A DNA stretch of 64,000 nt from Pycnococcus provasolii (lineage: Eukaryota; Chlorophyta; Pseudoscourfieldiophyceae; Pseudoscourfieldiales; Pycnococcaceae), in NCBI GenBank assembly GCA_938743325.2, contig OW568886.1, positions 372,001 to 436,000 on the forward strand, given 5' to 3'. Shown piece after piece: positions 30,140 through 40,116 of the stretch. How positions within the stretch are numbered: the stretch's first letter is position 1; each line of letters opens with the position of its first letter. The notes beneath the pieces were generated by a model that saw nothing but the letters and a program-made list of their open reading frames with translations, did no database searches and was not told the DNA's origin. A program made the translations under genes and the position numbers.

Positions 30140-31429
30140 ATGGATGCGTTTCCGAACGACGTCTTTCTCGTCATCTGTGGGCTGTTGGACGTGTTAAGTT
30201 TAAGTGCACTGGCCTCAGTGTCAAAGACCTTGTCTCTTCGCATAAAGGACGTGTGGCCGTATGTGGCGAAAAACAAATGGGACATCACGGTCTTAGGATC
30301 TAGTAAGGTTACGAAGAATGCCTTGTGTGGTGGTGATTTTGGTGATAACTATTTTGGTGATAATGTCGTCTTTTGTCGTCATTTTGAAGTCAGGATAGGT
30401 TTGTGGAATGTCGTCGTGGACGTACCCGCATCTCTTCTCATTGATGAACACAATGGTGAATTTGGAGGTGGTGATGTCGTCGAAGACTTTCATCACACGA
30501 CGTGCTTGGCGCTCGAGTGCCGAGGAGGAGCAGAGACCTTGGAAAAAAACAACGAAGGCGGTGAACAACAGACCGTCAACTGGCGCAAACTCTGTGCACT
30601 CTTCGAACCGCTGCAAGCTGCCTGTCCATGCTGTGCGGCTTGCAACAAGTACGTCGGACGCGAATTCACAAACGCGGATATCGACACGGGATGGCGAGCA
30701 CAAATCGTCATTGAGAGAAGCCTTGACGGAACGAACAGCGCACAACGCCCGCTCACGCACAAGCTCGCGAGACGTGCGCATGGACCAAGACTTACGGCAC
30801 TGCGCCTGCGGCCTCTCGTGAATGGCACTGCATCTGAGTGCTCTGATGCAGGCGACGACGGGTCTCTCGTGGGAGGACTGTTTCGGTCCGACGACGGTTT
30901 CGCAGACCGCCTCGTCTCGGTGGTCATGTCTGGCGATCGCCGATACGTCCTGGGAAACCACACGCTGCATGACCACGGCGTGAGATTCTACGACTGCATT
31001 CAGCTTGGCAAGAATTGCCGAGTTGCGTTCACGCGTGTCGGCCGTTTCTGCGACGAGCACGGCGACCGTGCACACGTCTTTGGAACGCTCCCAGTGTCCT
31101 GCCGTGGCGCGGTCGGAACGGGAATCTCTCACGCCGACGCTGCCGACGACGTCAACGATATTGGCGTAGTTTCTTGGGTCGCGTCCGCGCAGCGCGCCCA
31201 CGACGAGCCATCGTGCCCGCTTTGCCAAGGCGCGGCATTTGCGCTTCCGACGTCGCGCCTTCGCGTGGACTATCCCGTGTCTCCCGAGTTGCCGTTGGAT
31301 TGCGCGCCTTGCTTCGACGGCGAGCTCTTCGCTTGTGCGCGCGGCCTTCACGTGTGGGGTTGGCGTCGTCAGACGGGCGCGGGTACACTTCTGTACAGCC
31401 CCGCGATCGTCGAGAGAGACGAACCTTAA
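30140..31429 (+). CDS. F-box protein, cysteine-rich
   Basis: The first ATG at 30140 opens directly into an F-box-like helix pair: FPNDVFLVICGLLDVLSLSALASVSKTLSLRIKDVWPYVAKNKW. This suggests a substrate adaptor of an SCF ubiquitin ligase. The remaining 380 residues are not a repeat family I can name. They include Cys-rich patches, CPCCAACNKY near residue 162 and CPLCQGAAF near 360, that might bind zinc. UGUAA lies 36 nt past the stop. F-box call moderate; substrate unknown. Confidence 0.65.
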   Translation: MDAFPNDVFLVICGLLDVLSLSALASVSKTLSLRIKDVWPYVAKNKWDITVLGSSKVTKNALCGGDFGDNYFGDNVVFCRHFEVRIGLWNVVVDVPASLLIDEHNGEFGGGDVVEDFHHTTCLALECRGGAETLEKNNEGGEQQTVNWRKLCALFEPLQAACPCCAACNKYVGREFTNADIDTGWRAQIVIERSLDGTNSAQRPLTHKLARRAHGPRLTALRLRPLVNGTASECSDAGDDGSLVGGLFRSDDGFADRLVSVVMSGDRRYVLGNHTLHDHGVRFYDCIQLGKNCRVAFTRVGRFCDEHGDRAHVFGTLPVSCRGAVGTGISHADAADDVNDIGVVSWVASAQRAHDEPSCPLCQGAAFALPTSRLRVDYPVSPELPLDCAPCFDGELFACARGLHVWGWRRQTGAGTLLYSPAIVERDEP

Positions 31430-31765
31430 AGTAACCTTAAGCGCGAGAGTACAGTAACATAAAGTGTAAATTAAATAGTATCATATACATCGTGCGAATA
31501 CCACGGTATGTAATACAGGAAAGGATGAATGGTGTGTGACGGAATCATCCATCGCCCTTGTGGTTGTTTGTTGTTGTAAAACGTTTTAGTGGTAGTTGTG
31601 CAAGCTATTCCATGCATGGACGGATCCCCAATGCCAATGGCAAACGGCTGGATCCCTCCTTTGGTGGTAACATACCCCCTCCCGCTTTGAGCCGCGGCCT
31701 ATTTGGTATGACCCGTCTTGGGCCGCATTCATCTTCTTCGCGCTCCGTCTCTCGAAGTGCTTGTC
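31430..31765. other. short noncoding interval
   Basis: 336 bp between two + strand genes. Contains the UGUAA word for the upstream gene and presumably the promoter of the next. Nothing else recognised. Confidence 0.5.
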
Positions 31766-32317
31766 ATGGGCCGCTACGACGCGATATTGGCGAAGCACAA
31801 CGTCGTTGACGTGCTGCCGAGCGGGGGTACGGGCACTGTCGATCTCAGCAGCAACGGTAACGGTAATGGTAAGGCCGCGACCGCTGGTAAGGCACCTACC
31901 GCTGGTAAGGCATCTAAACCACCAGCACCAGCTGTTGCCTCAGACGTCGTGCTTTCTTCGTCAGAGTCGGAGTCAGAAGTGGACGTCGCGATACGAACAG
32001 CCAGATCAAGACCGCTGCCGACGAGCTCACGAACACGAACAAGGCCGGCTAGTGGTGGTGTGCCTGGTCGTCGTGTTCCACCGCTGCAAAGGAGGTTGCA
32101 TGCACTCTCCATCTCGCTCAAGGGACCCGAGTGGGACGACGAAGAGGAAAGCGTGGGAGCTCACGGGACGCCTGGGCAGGCAGCTGCGGCAGCAGCCAGT
32201 GACCGAAGAAGTCGTGCGGATCCGCCGCGGATCTTGGACTTAAGACGCGACGCCATGCGTGCACGCATGCTGAGGAACAAGGCGGCACGCGAACAACTCG
32301 AAAAGCAGTCGCAATGA
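31766..32317 (+). CDS. small hypothetical protein, 183 aa
   Basis: No family recognised. It starts at the ATG at 31766 (MGRYDAILAKHNVVDVLP); the open frame upstream begins only with TTG. Most of it is low complexity (Gly-Asn, Ala-Gly-Lys-Ala-Pro, Ser-Glu repeats). An ordered-looking core QRRLHALSISLKGPEWDDEEESV and a basic C-terminal helix with RDAMRARMLRNKAAREQLEK follow, which could be a nuclear or RNA-binding tail. The UGUAA after its stop overlaps that of the opposing gene. Confidence 0.6.
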   Translation: MGRYDAILAKHNVVDVLPSGGTGTVDLSSNGNGNGKAATAGKAPTAGKASKPPAPAVASDVVLSSSESESEVDVAIRTARSRPLPTSSRTRTRPASGGVPGRRVPPLQRRLHALSISLKGPEWDDEEESVGAHGTPGQAAAAAASDRRSRADPPRILDLRRDAMRARMLRNKAAREQLEKQSQ

Positions 32318-32359
32318 CGGGTTTCTGATGTACAAAAATATATTTCATTATTTCATTCT

Positions 32360-32373
32360 TTACACTTTGTAAC
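32360..32373. terminator. bidirectional polyadenylation word shared by convergent genes
   Basis: The sequence TTACACTTTGTAA contains TTACA (TGTAA for the minus gene ending at 32399, 35 nt away) and TGTAA for the plus gene ending at 32317 (52 nt away). The two 3' ends would overlap. UGUAA is the main polyadenylation signal known in chlorophyte algae. Confidence 0.6.
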
Positions 32374-32398
32374 ATGGAGCGATATCTACGCGCACGAA

Positions 32399-34063
32399 TT
32401 AGCGCCCGCCCCCCACGCCACGCTGCACAGCCGCCGCCTCCAGCGCTCGCACCTGCTCTGGGCTCAGGCCGAGCTCCTTTACCATCGCAGCGATCTTCGC
32501 ATCCACCTCGTGGCGCAGGTGCGACAAGTCAGGGGCGGATTCGTCTGCAGCCGCGGGCGTGCTGCTTGTCACCTCGCTTCCGTTGTCGGCGTCGGCGTCG
32601 TCGTCTTGCAACGTGAGCCATACAGCAAGCACGAACCGATGGCCGCTTAGCACGGCGTCGACGGCGTGCAGGTTGTCCGCTCCACTCGTGAAGCACACGA
32701 AGCGGCCTTGCCTTGGAACAACCACCTCATCCATCGACGCGTCGACGAAGCGAAAATTGCCACCCGCAAACTGGCCTGGGTGCCTCGTCGCAGCGCCGTC
32801 TTCCTCAGAGGCGTCGTTCAGGTACACAAGACAGCTGTAGTCGTAGCTGCGCACGTTCGCCTTGTCGATGTGCCTTTGCGTGTAGTCGTACGCAGCGTCC
32901 GCGGGAGGAATTTCGAGGCGCGTCAGCAGCGCGCCGGCAATGCGCAGGCGACCTGCCGGCTCGTCGAAGTGCCTCTCCGCCGCCGACGTGACCGCGCTCA
33001 AGGCGCCGCGCACAGCTGACGCTGCTTCGTGGCCAGCCTCGCCGATGAACAGCGAGGAGAGTGCGGATGGATCATCCACTCGAACGTGCGCCTCGCCGCC
33101 GCGAGAGGTCGCATTCGCCGAGTGAAGTGCCACAACAGCAACGCCCGCAAGCGTGCGGCACAGCTTGGGTGACAGCGCGCCATCCGCAACGACGCGACGC
33201 CTAGCGTGTTTTGCCCTGTGTGCATACACGTCTCGATATAGGGCAGGCGCGGAGCGCGCGTCGTCGTCGTTGTCATCACCGCCGCCGCCGCCGCCGCCGC
33301 CGTTGTCCCTCGCGGCGTGCGGTGGAGCTCTCCACGTCAACGGCGCGTCGAGGTGCTCGTGGCCAGCAACCGTGAGCACCTGCCTGCTGGCTGTCGACCG
33401 CTTCGCAACCAGTGCACCTTGCACCGCCTGCGCCTTGCGCATCGCCGCGGATGCCGCGTCGTCTCCTGGCCGCGGCGCGTCCTTCTTGCGCACGAGCAGA
33501 TCAGGCTCGTTTGCAGAAGTATCGTCGGCGCCGTCTTGATCGCCGAGTGCGGCGTGAATGCTCTGTTTCGTATTTTCTGCGAGCGCCTTCATGGCGACGT
33601 CGACGAACGCGTCACGCCATCTTTCGAGTTCCCTCGTCACATTCCCCGTGTCGGCGTCTCGCAGTGCGTCGCCACCCGACGCGTGGTACAAGGCTGTGGC
33701 GTGTTCTCTCCACACGTCCTCTCCGCCGCTTGGTGGTGGTTCTTCCTCTTCTCTGTGGACGCGTTCGAGGCGCTTCGGCGCCTCGACGACGCACACCCAC
33801 TCGCACGCGTTCTCCTCACGCTCGAGCTTGGAGGCCTTTCTGATGCGAGCCTTGCACGCGTTCAAGTCAACAGGTGATGGCCAGGGCACGCACGAACTCT
33901 TGGGTTCGTGCGTGCCCTGTAACCACGTCACGACGACGGATCCAAAGCGGCACGACGGGTCTTCTGGCCTGAAGTCGTGCGAGACGTCCAACGAGGCGCC
34001 GTCTGCGGTTTTGTCGAAGCCGCCGGCGAGCGGGACGCGGAGAGACACCACCGCCTCCGACAT
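32399..34063 (-). CDS. 2OG-Fe(II) oxygenase, prolyl 3-/4-hydroxylase type
   Basis: Probable hydroxylase using 2-oxoglutarate, oxygen and iron, acting on a protein substrate. The C-terminal catalytic domain (about residues 330-505) has the iron triad: HxD in QRHIDKAN, and the distal His in ADNLHAVDAVLSGHRFVLAVW. The Arg of GHR would bind 2-oxoglutarate. SYDYSCLVYLND and GGNFRFVD are typical of leprecan/P3H and 2OGFOD3 relatives. The N-terminal 250 residues are unassigned, and no signal peptide is evident from the ATG at 34063. The frame upstream (to 34177) starts only with GTG and is hydrophobic, so a signal peptide from an unseen exon cannot be excluded. The substrate could be the Pro-rich proteins, but that is inference. 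Confidence 0.8.
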   Translation of the reverse strand: MSEAVVSLRVPLAGGFDKTADGASLDVSHDFRPEDPSCRFGSVVVTWLQGTHEPKSSCVPWPSPVDLNACKARIRKASKLEREENACEWVCVVEAPKRLERVHREEEEPPPSGGEDVWREHATALYHASGGDALRDADTGNVTRELERWRDAFVDVAMKALAENTKQSIHAALGDQDGADDTSANEPDLLVRKKDAPRPGDDAASAAMRKAQAVQGALVAKRSTASRQVLTVAGHEHLDAPLTWRAPPHAARDNGGGGGGGGDDNDDDARSAPALYRDVYAHRAKHARRRVVADGALSPKLCRTLAGVAVVALHSANATSRGGEAHVRVDDPSALSSLFIGEAGHEAASAVRGALSAVTSAAERHFDEPAGRLRIAGALLTRLEIPPADAAYDYTQRHIDKANVRSYDYSCLVYLNDASEEDGAATRHPGQFAGGNFRFVDASMDEVVVPRQGRFVCFTSGADNLHAVDAVLSGHRFVLAVWLTLQDDDADADNGSEVTSSTPAAADESAPDLSHLRHEVDAKIAAMVKELGLSPEQVRALEAAAVQRGVGGGR

Positions 34064-34240
34064 CAACGAGCACGACAGCGCGCGATCGCCCGCCGGAGAG
34101 AGTGGGTGGGTGGGGGGGGGGGAGGAAATCACATACCAAAATACATAAAAAAAGGAGTGGGAAATACACTTTACCACTACAGAATTATGAATTTACAAGT
34201 CGCAGTTGTCGCAGTCGTCACAGTTGCCACAGTCACGTCG

Positions 34241-36001
34241 TCACGCCCAGTCGTGCCCCTGCACGAAGTTCTGCCTCGACCGGAACAGCTCGCCGATGAC
34301 GCGATCTTCGTCAGACTCATCCGCCGAAAAGGCGAACAGCATGCGCCTCTGCTCGAGACTACGCAGCTTCGCTGGTGTCGTCGCGTCGGCGCCGGAGCTG
34401 CGCGTCTCGCGTCCGAGGCCACCCAGAACTTCGCTGTCGCTGCCGTGGTGCAGGAGTGATGCCGCACGTGCGAACTCCGCGCACATCATGTCGGCGGTTG
34501 ACGTATCGCGCACAGTTCGTGCGGCATTCTCGTCTGGCTCGAACGGATCCTCAACCGCAAGTGCCGCACCAGGCCAGCGAGCGAACGTTCCCTCGGTGGG
34601 GTTGAAAGGACGCACGAGCGCACATCCACGGAGTGCGCTGACAATCACGCCGCTTTGCCAAAACTCGCGTGAGATGCTCATGCGCGCCACAAATGTCGTG
34701 AAGAGATCGACGAGCTTTAAGTTGTCAGCTTCTTGTTCGTCGTCGCCGTCGTCGTCGTCATCGTCGTCGCTTTCCACCACGGGACCAAGGATGATTTCGC
34801 ATTCGTCTGAAACGAATTGCAGCCATTTTTTCTCGTGCTCTGCATCTGGCAAGTTGTCGCACGGCAGCAGTTCGTCGAGCGGCGGTACGATCGTGGGCAT
34901 GTGGGAGACGGATGCGGCGTGGTGGTACGCAAGAATCAGCCAGCACCATGAGTTGAGCGATCCAGCACCCGCCGGATCATTCATGCCACGAGCGGCGGCC
35001 CACAATTTGGTGAGCTGCACGAAGCGCCGAAGCATGGGTAGTCGTTTGACGACTTCAGCCATCGCCTTTGACTTGAGGACGTTTGCCGTACCAGCCGTCA
35101 GAGACACTTGAACCGTTTCACCGCCACGGCTCAGAAAGTTGGCGCGTAGCAGTGGTACTCGCACTCGCGAGTGCACAACGGTCTCAATATCCCGAAACCT
35201 CTCGTCGTTCTCGAGCGCCGACGCGGCGTCAATAAGCAGCGCGACGTGTTTTGCTCTACGTCGCGTCGCGGCGTCGATTCCTCCTTTCGTCGATTCTTCT
35301 TCCTGCTTCGTGCGACTGAGGAACCGGTCGACTGATGTGGTTGAGTCGCCGTTTGCGTTTGCGTTTGCGTTTGCGTCTGTGTCAGCGTCGTCGTTTTGAA
35401 AGTGCAAGTCGACATCGCTCGTGACGAGGTCTGTTCCGATGACACAACTGCCGTACGTCTCGATGGGCAGAGGCGCGAGTATGTCGCGTGTTGTTTGGAT
35501 AGCTTCTTCGCGCGCCTGCTTGACGTTGTGTGTCGTTTTGTACTTTTTCAGAGTGGCTGCAAAAGCCTGAGCGAGTCGTTGTTTTGCTGCATCTGACGTG
35601 CTCCACCACAAGGAAGCGACGTTTGCGTCAGAGGCACGCCACTGCGTTTCCGCGTCGCGCGCCACCTGTGCGCGCATGACGGGCCTTGACACCACGTCAC
35701 TTTGCGCGTGGCAGTCATCTTCCGGCGCGGGTGCGAGCGCGGTTAGGGCGACACGCACGCACTCCGCGGTGGTTGTTTCCGCGCCGACGACTCCCGCGTG
35801 GTGCGAAGCCGCTTGGTGCGTTTCCATCTGCGCACGCGTCGCCGCGACGAACAGACACGTGCCTCGCGCGCCGCAGCAGAACGTGCACGAGTGCCTCATA
35901 TGGAGTCTGTGTTCCGTTAACGCCGACCACGAGGGGAATACCATACGACAAGTAGGACAGCCATAACGACTGCTGGTTGCCATTCCTTTTTCTCTCCTCA
36001 T
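34241..36001 (-). CDS. zinc-finger nucleotidyltransferase (TUTase/poly(A) polymerase family) with altered active site
   Basis: Member of the non-canonical poly(A)/poly(U) polymerase family. N-terminal C2H2-type fingers are seen at CPTCRMVFPSWSALTEHRLH and CTFC...H. The nucleotidyltransferase core has YGSCVIGTDLVTSDVDLHF, the G-S and D-x-D motif. The central and PAP-associated parts fit (LTKLWAAARGMNDPAGAGSLNSWCWLILAY, then VDLFTTFVARMS and LAVEDPFEPDENAARTV). The third catalytic Asp, expected in the strand after the core, is Gln (ETVQVSLTAGTANVLKS; codon CAA near 35109). Catalysis may therefore be lost or unusual. Starts at 36001 or 35983 are both ATG. TTACA 45 nt past the stop is a likely poly(A) word. 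Confidence 0.85.
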   Translation of the reverse strand: MRREKGMATSSRYGCPTCRMVFPSWSALTEHRLHMRHSCTFCCGARGTCLFVAATRAQMETHQAASHHAGVVGAETTTAECVRVALTALAPAPEDDCHAQSDVVSRPVMRAQVARDAETQWRASDANVASLWWSTSDAAKQRLAQAFAATLKKYKTTHNVKQAREEAIQTTRDILAPLPIETYGSCVIGTDLVTSDVDLHFQNDDADTDANANANANGDSTTSVDRFLSRTKQEEESTKGGIDAATRRRAKHVALLIDAASALENDERFRDIETVVHSRVRVPLLRANFLSRGGETVQVSLTAGTANVLKSKAMAEVVKRLPMLRRFVQLTKLWAAARGMNDPAGAGSLNSWCWLILAYHHAASVSHMPTIVPPLDELLPCDNLPDAEHEKKWLQFVSDECEIILGPVVESDDDDDDDGDDEQEADNLKLVDLFTTFVARMSISREFWQSGVIVSALRGCALVRPFNPTEGTFARWPGAALAVEDPFEPDENAARTVRDTSTADMMCAEFARAASLLHHGSDSEVLGGLGRETRSSGADATTPAKLRSLEQRRMLFAFSADESDEDRVIGELFRSRQNFVQGHDWA

Positions 36002-36423
36002 CGGGAATCGCAAAAGTATTTGTGGTGTGGTTGGGGTTGGGGTGTGGTTGGGCCGTGGCCGTTGGGGTTCGGCGAAGCAGGCCGGGGAGAGGAAGGGGAG
36101 AAGAAGAAGGTGTGAGTTAGGGGTTCGAGGTCCCTAGCTAGGGTTAGGGGTTCGAGGTACTGTAGGGGTTTCTTCGTACTACTTTTTAGTTTTCTTAAAG
36201 TGGTCCGTGGTCATCGACATCCTCTCGCGGCATGTCTGTCGCATTGATTGCCGAGCGAGTGTTTCTTCGCAATGGCTTTAATGGCGTCGGAGAACTTTGC
36301 ACGCCGCCACGAGTAACGGCCGTTCTCGAAGCGAGTACTTAGCGAGGTGGGGACCCAGGGAATACACGATCCAGTCGAGCGAGGACCTACTACACTCGTG
36401 AGTAATCCGCTTGCCCGAAACAA

Positions 36424-37184
36424 TGTTGGGGGATGGAATAATTGGGGGTTATTCAGTTCTATGTTAAGGAATCACGTGATACCTCCTGAGGGATCACGTG
36501 ATACCCGAAAGGGCTGAATCACGTGATACCCGGAAGGGATCACGTGACCCCTTGGAAGAAAGAGGGAGCTCGGAGAAGCCTCCCTCCCCCACCTTGTAAG
36601 GGAAGGTGGGTTCCGTGGGAAAAGCTTGAGAGTTACAGCTATGGATCTATTCTCTTCCAGCACCCTAATGGGGATGCAGCCGGACCTACACGATGGAATA
36701 CGCTTCTGCTGCGCCTCAAGACAACTTAGGATGACAATACCAATCCTGTGGCGATTAGACGTCAGACTGAACCTGCCGTCGCTGCAAGCCACCACTAATT
36801 GGGAATGGGATGATGAAGCGCGAACTCATGGGAGATGGGTCCGCGAGGAGGAGTGTTGGGGGATGGAATAATTGGGGGTTATTAAGTTCTATGTTAAGGA
36901 ATCACGTGATACCTCCTGAGGGATCACGTGATACCCGAAAGGGCTGAATCACGTGATACCCGGAAGGGATCACGTGACCCCTTGGAAGAAAGAGGGAGCT
37001 CGGAGAAGCCTCCCTCCCCCACCTTGTAAGGGAAGGTGGGTTCCGTGGTGGAAACTACCACGTACGGAGTTTATTATTGTTGTTAAGTGTTATCTCGTGT
37101 AACACTAGACGACCTTAAGTTACCTTTAAGCATATAACACTCCGTGGTCCTCTCCCTCCACGTATTGGCCGGTGGTTTCCAACA
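36424..37184. mobile_element. LTR-retrotransposon fossil, internally reduced (TRIM-like)
   Basis: A direct repeat of about 195 bp (36424-36618 and 36854-37048) differs at about one position. The downstream copy continues as a complete terminal repeat of 331 bp (36854-37184) that begins TGTTGG and ends CCAACA, an inverted end pair as in LTRs. A purine-rich GAGGAGGAG sits just before it, as expected of a polypurine tract. The whole is flanked by AACAA on both sides (36419-36423 and 37185-37189), a 5-bp target duplication. The internal part is only about 235 bp and noncoding, so the element is broken and could not act alone. The near identity of the repeats suggests a young insertion. Family (copia or gypsy) cannot be told. 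Confidence 0.8.
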
Positions 37185-37689
37185 AACAACATGGCTGCTG
37201 GTGGGACTGAAGAAGTGCGAGTAGGAGGAGCTTCGACGGCGTCGGCGACTCGGCGTCGGCGGCGGTGTGAGGATAGTACAACTTTGTTACGATATATCAT
37301 ATGATAATTAAAATTCGAGTCATTTATTGAAATTATGTTTTGAGGGGTATTGTTCTTGTTGGCGTTCGTTGTCCTCTGTCATGAGGCTTGGGTTGCCATA
37401 CTTGAACGACCAGGCTGACCAAAACGTCTCACGCACGAACTTAAGGACCGGGAAGATGAACGGCAGGTCCGGGACCTACCTAAAAGGCAAGAACTAAGGT
37501 AGAAGAAGCACTTAATGTTAGGTAGGGTTCACTAATTAGTTCGGGTTTTATGCTCAAAAGTCAAAATCTTGCTAGCTAGTGTTGTAGGGGACTTAGACCT
37601 TAGCCCTCTTGAGTGAGGATACCTCTTTTCCAGAAATGAATAGGGGATACCTCTTTTGGTCGACCAATTTGTAAGGAGAACTTTTCCGA

Positions 37690-37880
37690 TTTTCCCGACT
37701 TATTTGGTCGTGGTCGGGAATCCCGACTTAAATTAGGTCGTAAATTTAGGTCCTAATACTTTTTTTGGTCGGTACCTTTAAGGCGGGGGGTAAGGATCCT
37801 GTATCCGGAAACCCCTTCGGGGTCTCCCGAATTAGGATTTTAACCAGGAATTAGGTCGGGATATTTTCCCGACCTAATCC
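37690..37880. other. hairpin-rich GTCGGGA/TCCCGAC stretch
   Basis: Several small inverted repeats: GTCGGG/CCCGAC at 37713-37727, ACCCC/GGGGT around a TTC loop near 37810, and 12-bp arms ATTAGGTCGGGA/TCCCGACCTAAT with a 5-nt loop at 37850-37878. Possibly eroded ends of a small mobile element. Confidence 0.5.
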
Positions 37881-37954
37881 TCCCCTTGGAACGGATATTT
37901 GTGCAGAAAAGCCCTAAGTTGATTTCTGACGTGTCTCGGCAATTCCAAAATTGA

Positions 37955-39358
<1,404 letters not shown>

Positions 39359-40116
39359 TGTCCATATACATTTTTGATTTTGAGTATTTTGAGTTTGAGT
39401 ATTTTGATTTTTCATTTTTTGGGGTTTCTTTTTTATACATAATAATACACTTAATGTAATAATACACTTAATCATAACACAGTAATAATAATAAGAAACA
39501 AATAAAACAAATCTCCACATATTACGATGGCACCACGGCCAGTCACGCCATTGCCAAGAAGATGCTCGGTCGGCGGTGTCGGTGCGATGATACGGCGGGA
39601 AGAACCCCCATGTAGCAGAGCGAGAGCGAGGAGCGACGCCTGACCACACCGCGCAACGGGGATTCAGAACGCACTGCGCGCGGACCGGACGGAGGATTGC
39701 CGCACGGATTGCGGTGTGGTTGAGTGACTCGGTCGGTGAGTGCGCGATGATGCGATGCGATGCGATGCGTGATGCAACCAGCTCTGCTCTGAGATCTCGA
39801 ATGCATCACACGGGAGATATCTACCGGCGCGGCGCGTTCGTCGTCGTGAGCCGCACGCGTATCTTTTCAGACCAACGAGCCTTGCAAGGGTGCAAGTAGT
39901 TGTCCCAATAATTCTCCGGCCGTTTTTCCATTTCACTTTTCCTTTTTTAGTTTTGACATCCACGTTTGTTTGTTTGTTTGTTTGTGCTGTGCTGTGTTGT
40001 GTTGTGTGCGGCCAGCCAGCCAGCCAGTCGTATCGTATCGTTCAGCTAACAGCTCACCTTAAACTTGACAGTATCTACATATTTATTTTGGAATTCATAT
40101 CACTCGCATCAACAGC
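39359..40116. other. noncoding interval with simple repeats
   Basis: Between two + genes. It has GATGC repeats near 39750-39775, TTTG repeats at about 39964-39985, GCCA repeats near 40010-40027 and AT-rich sequence after the DUF3050 stop with UGUAA at 39455. No gene or RNA recognised. Confidence 0.5.

Noticed and set aside
36110-36180. Possible tRNA (GGTTCGA-type word within TAGGGGTTCGAGGT)
   Set aside because: No cloverleaf arms could be formed around it; it belongs to degenerate TAGGGTT repeats.
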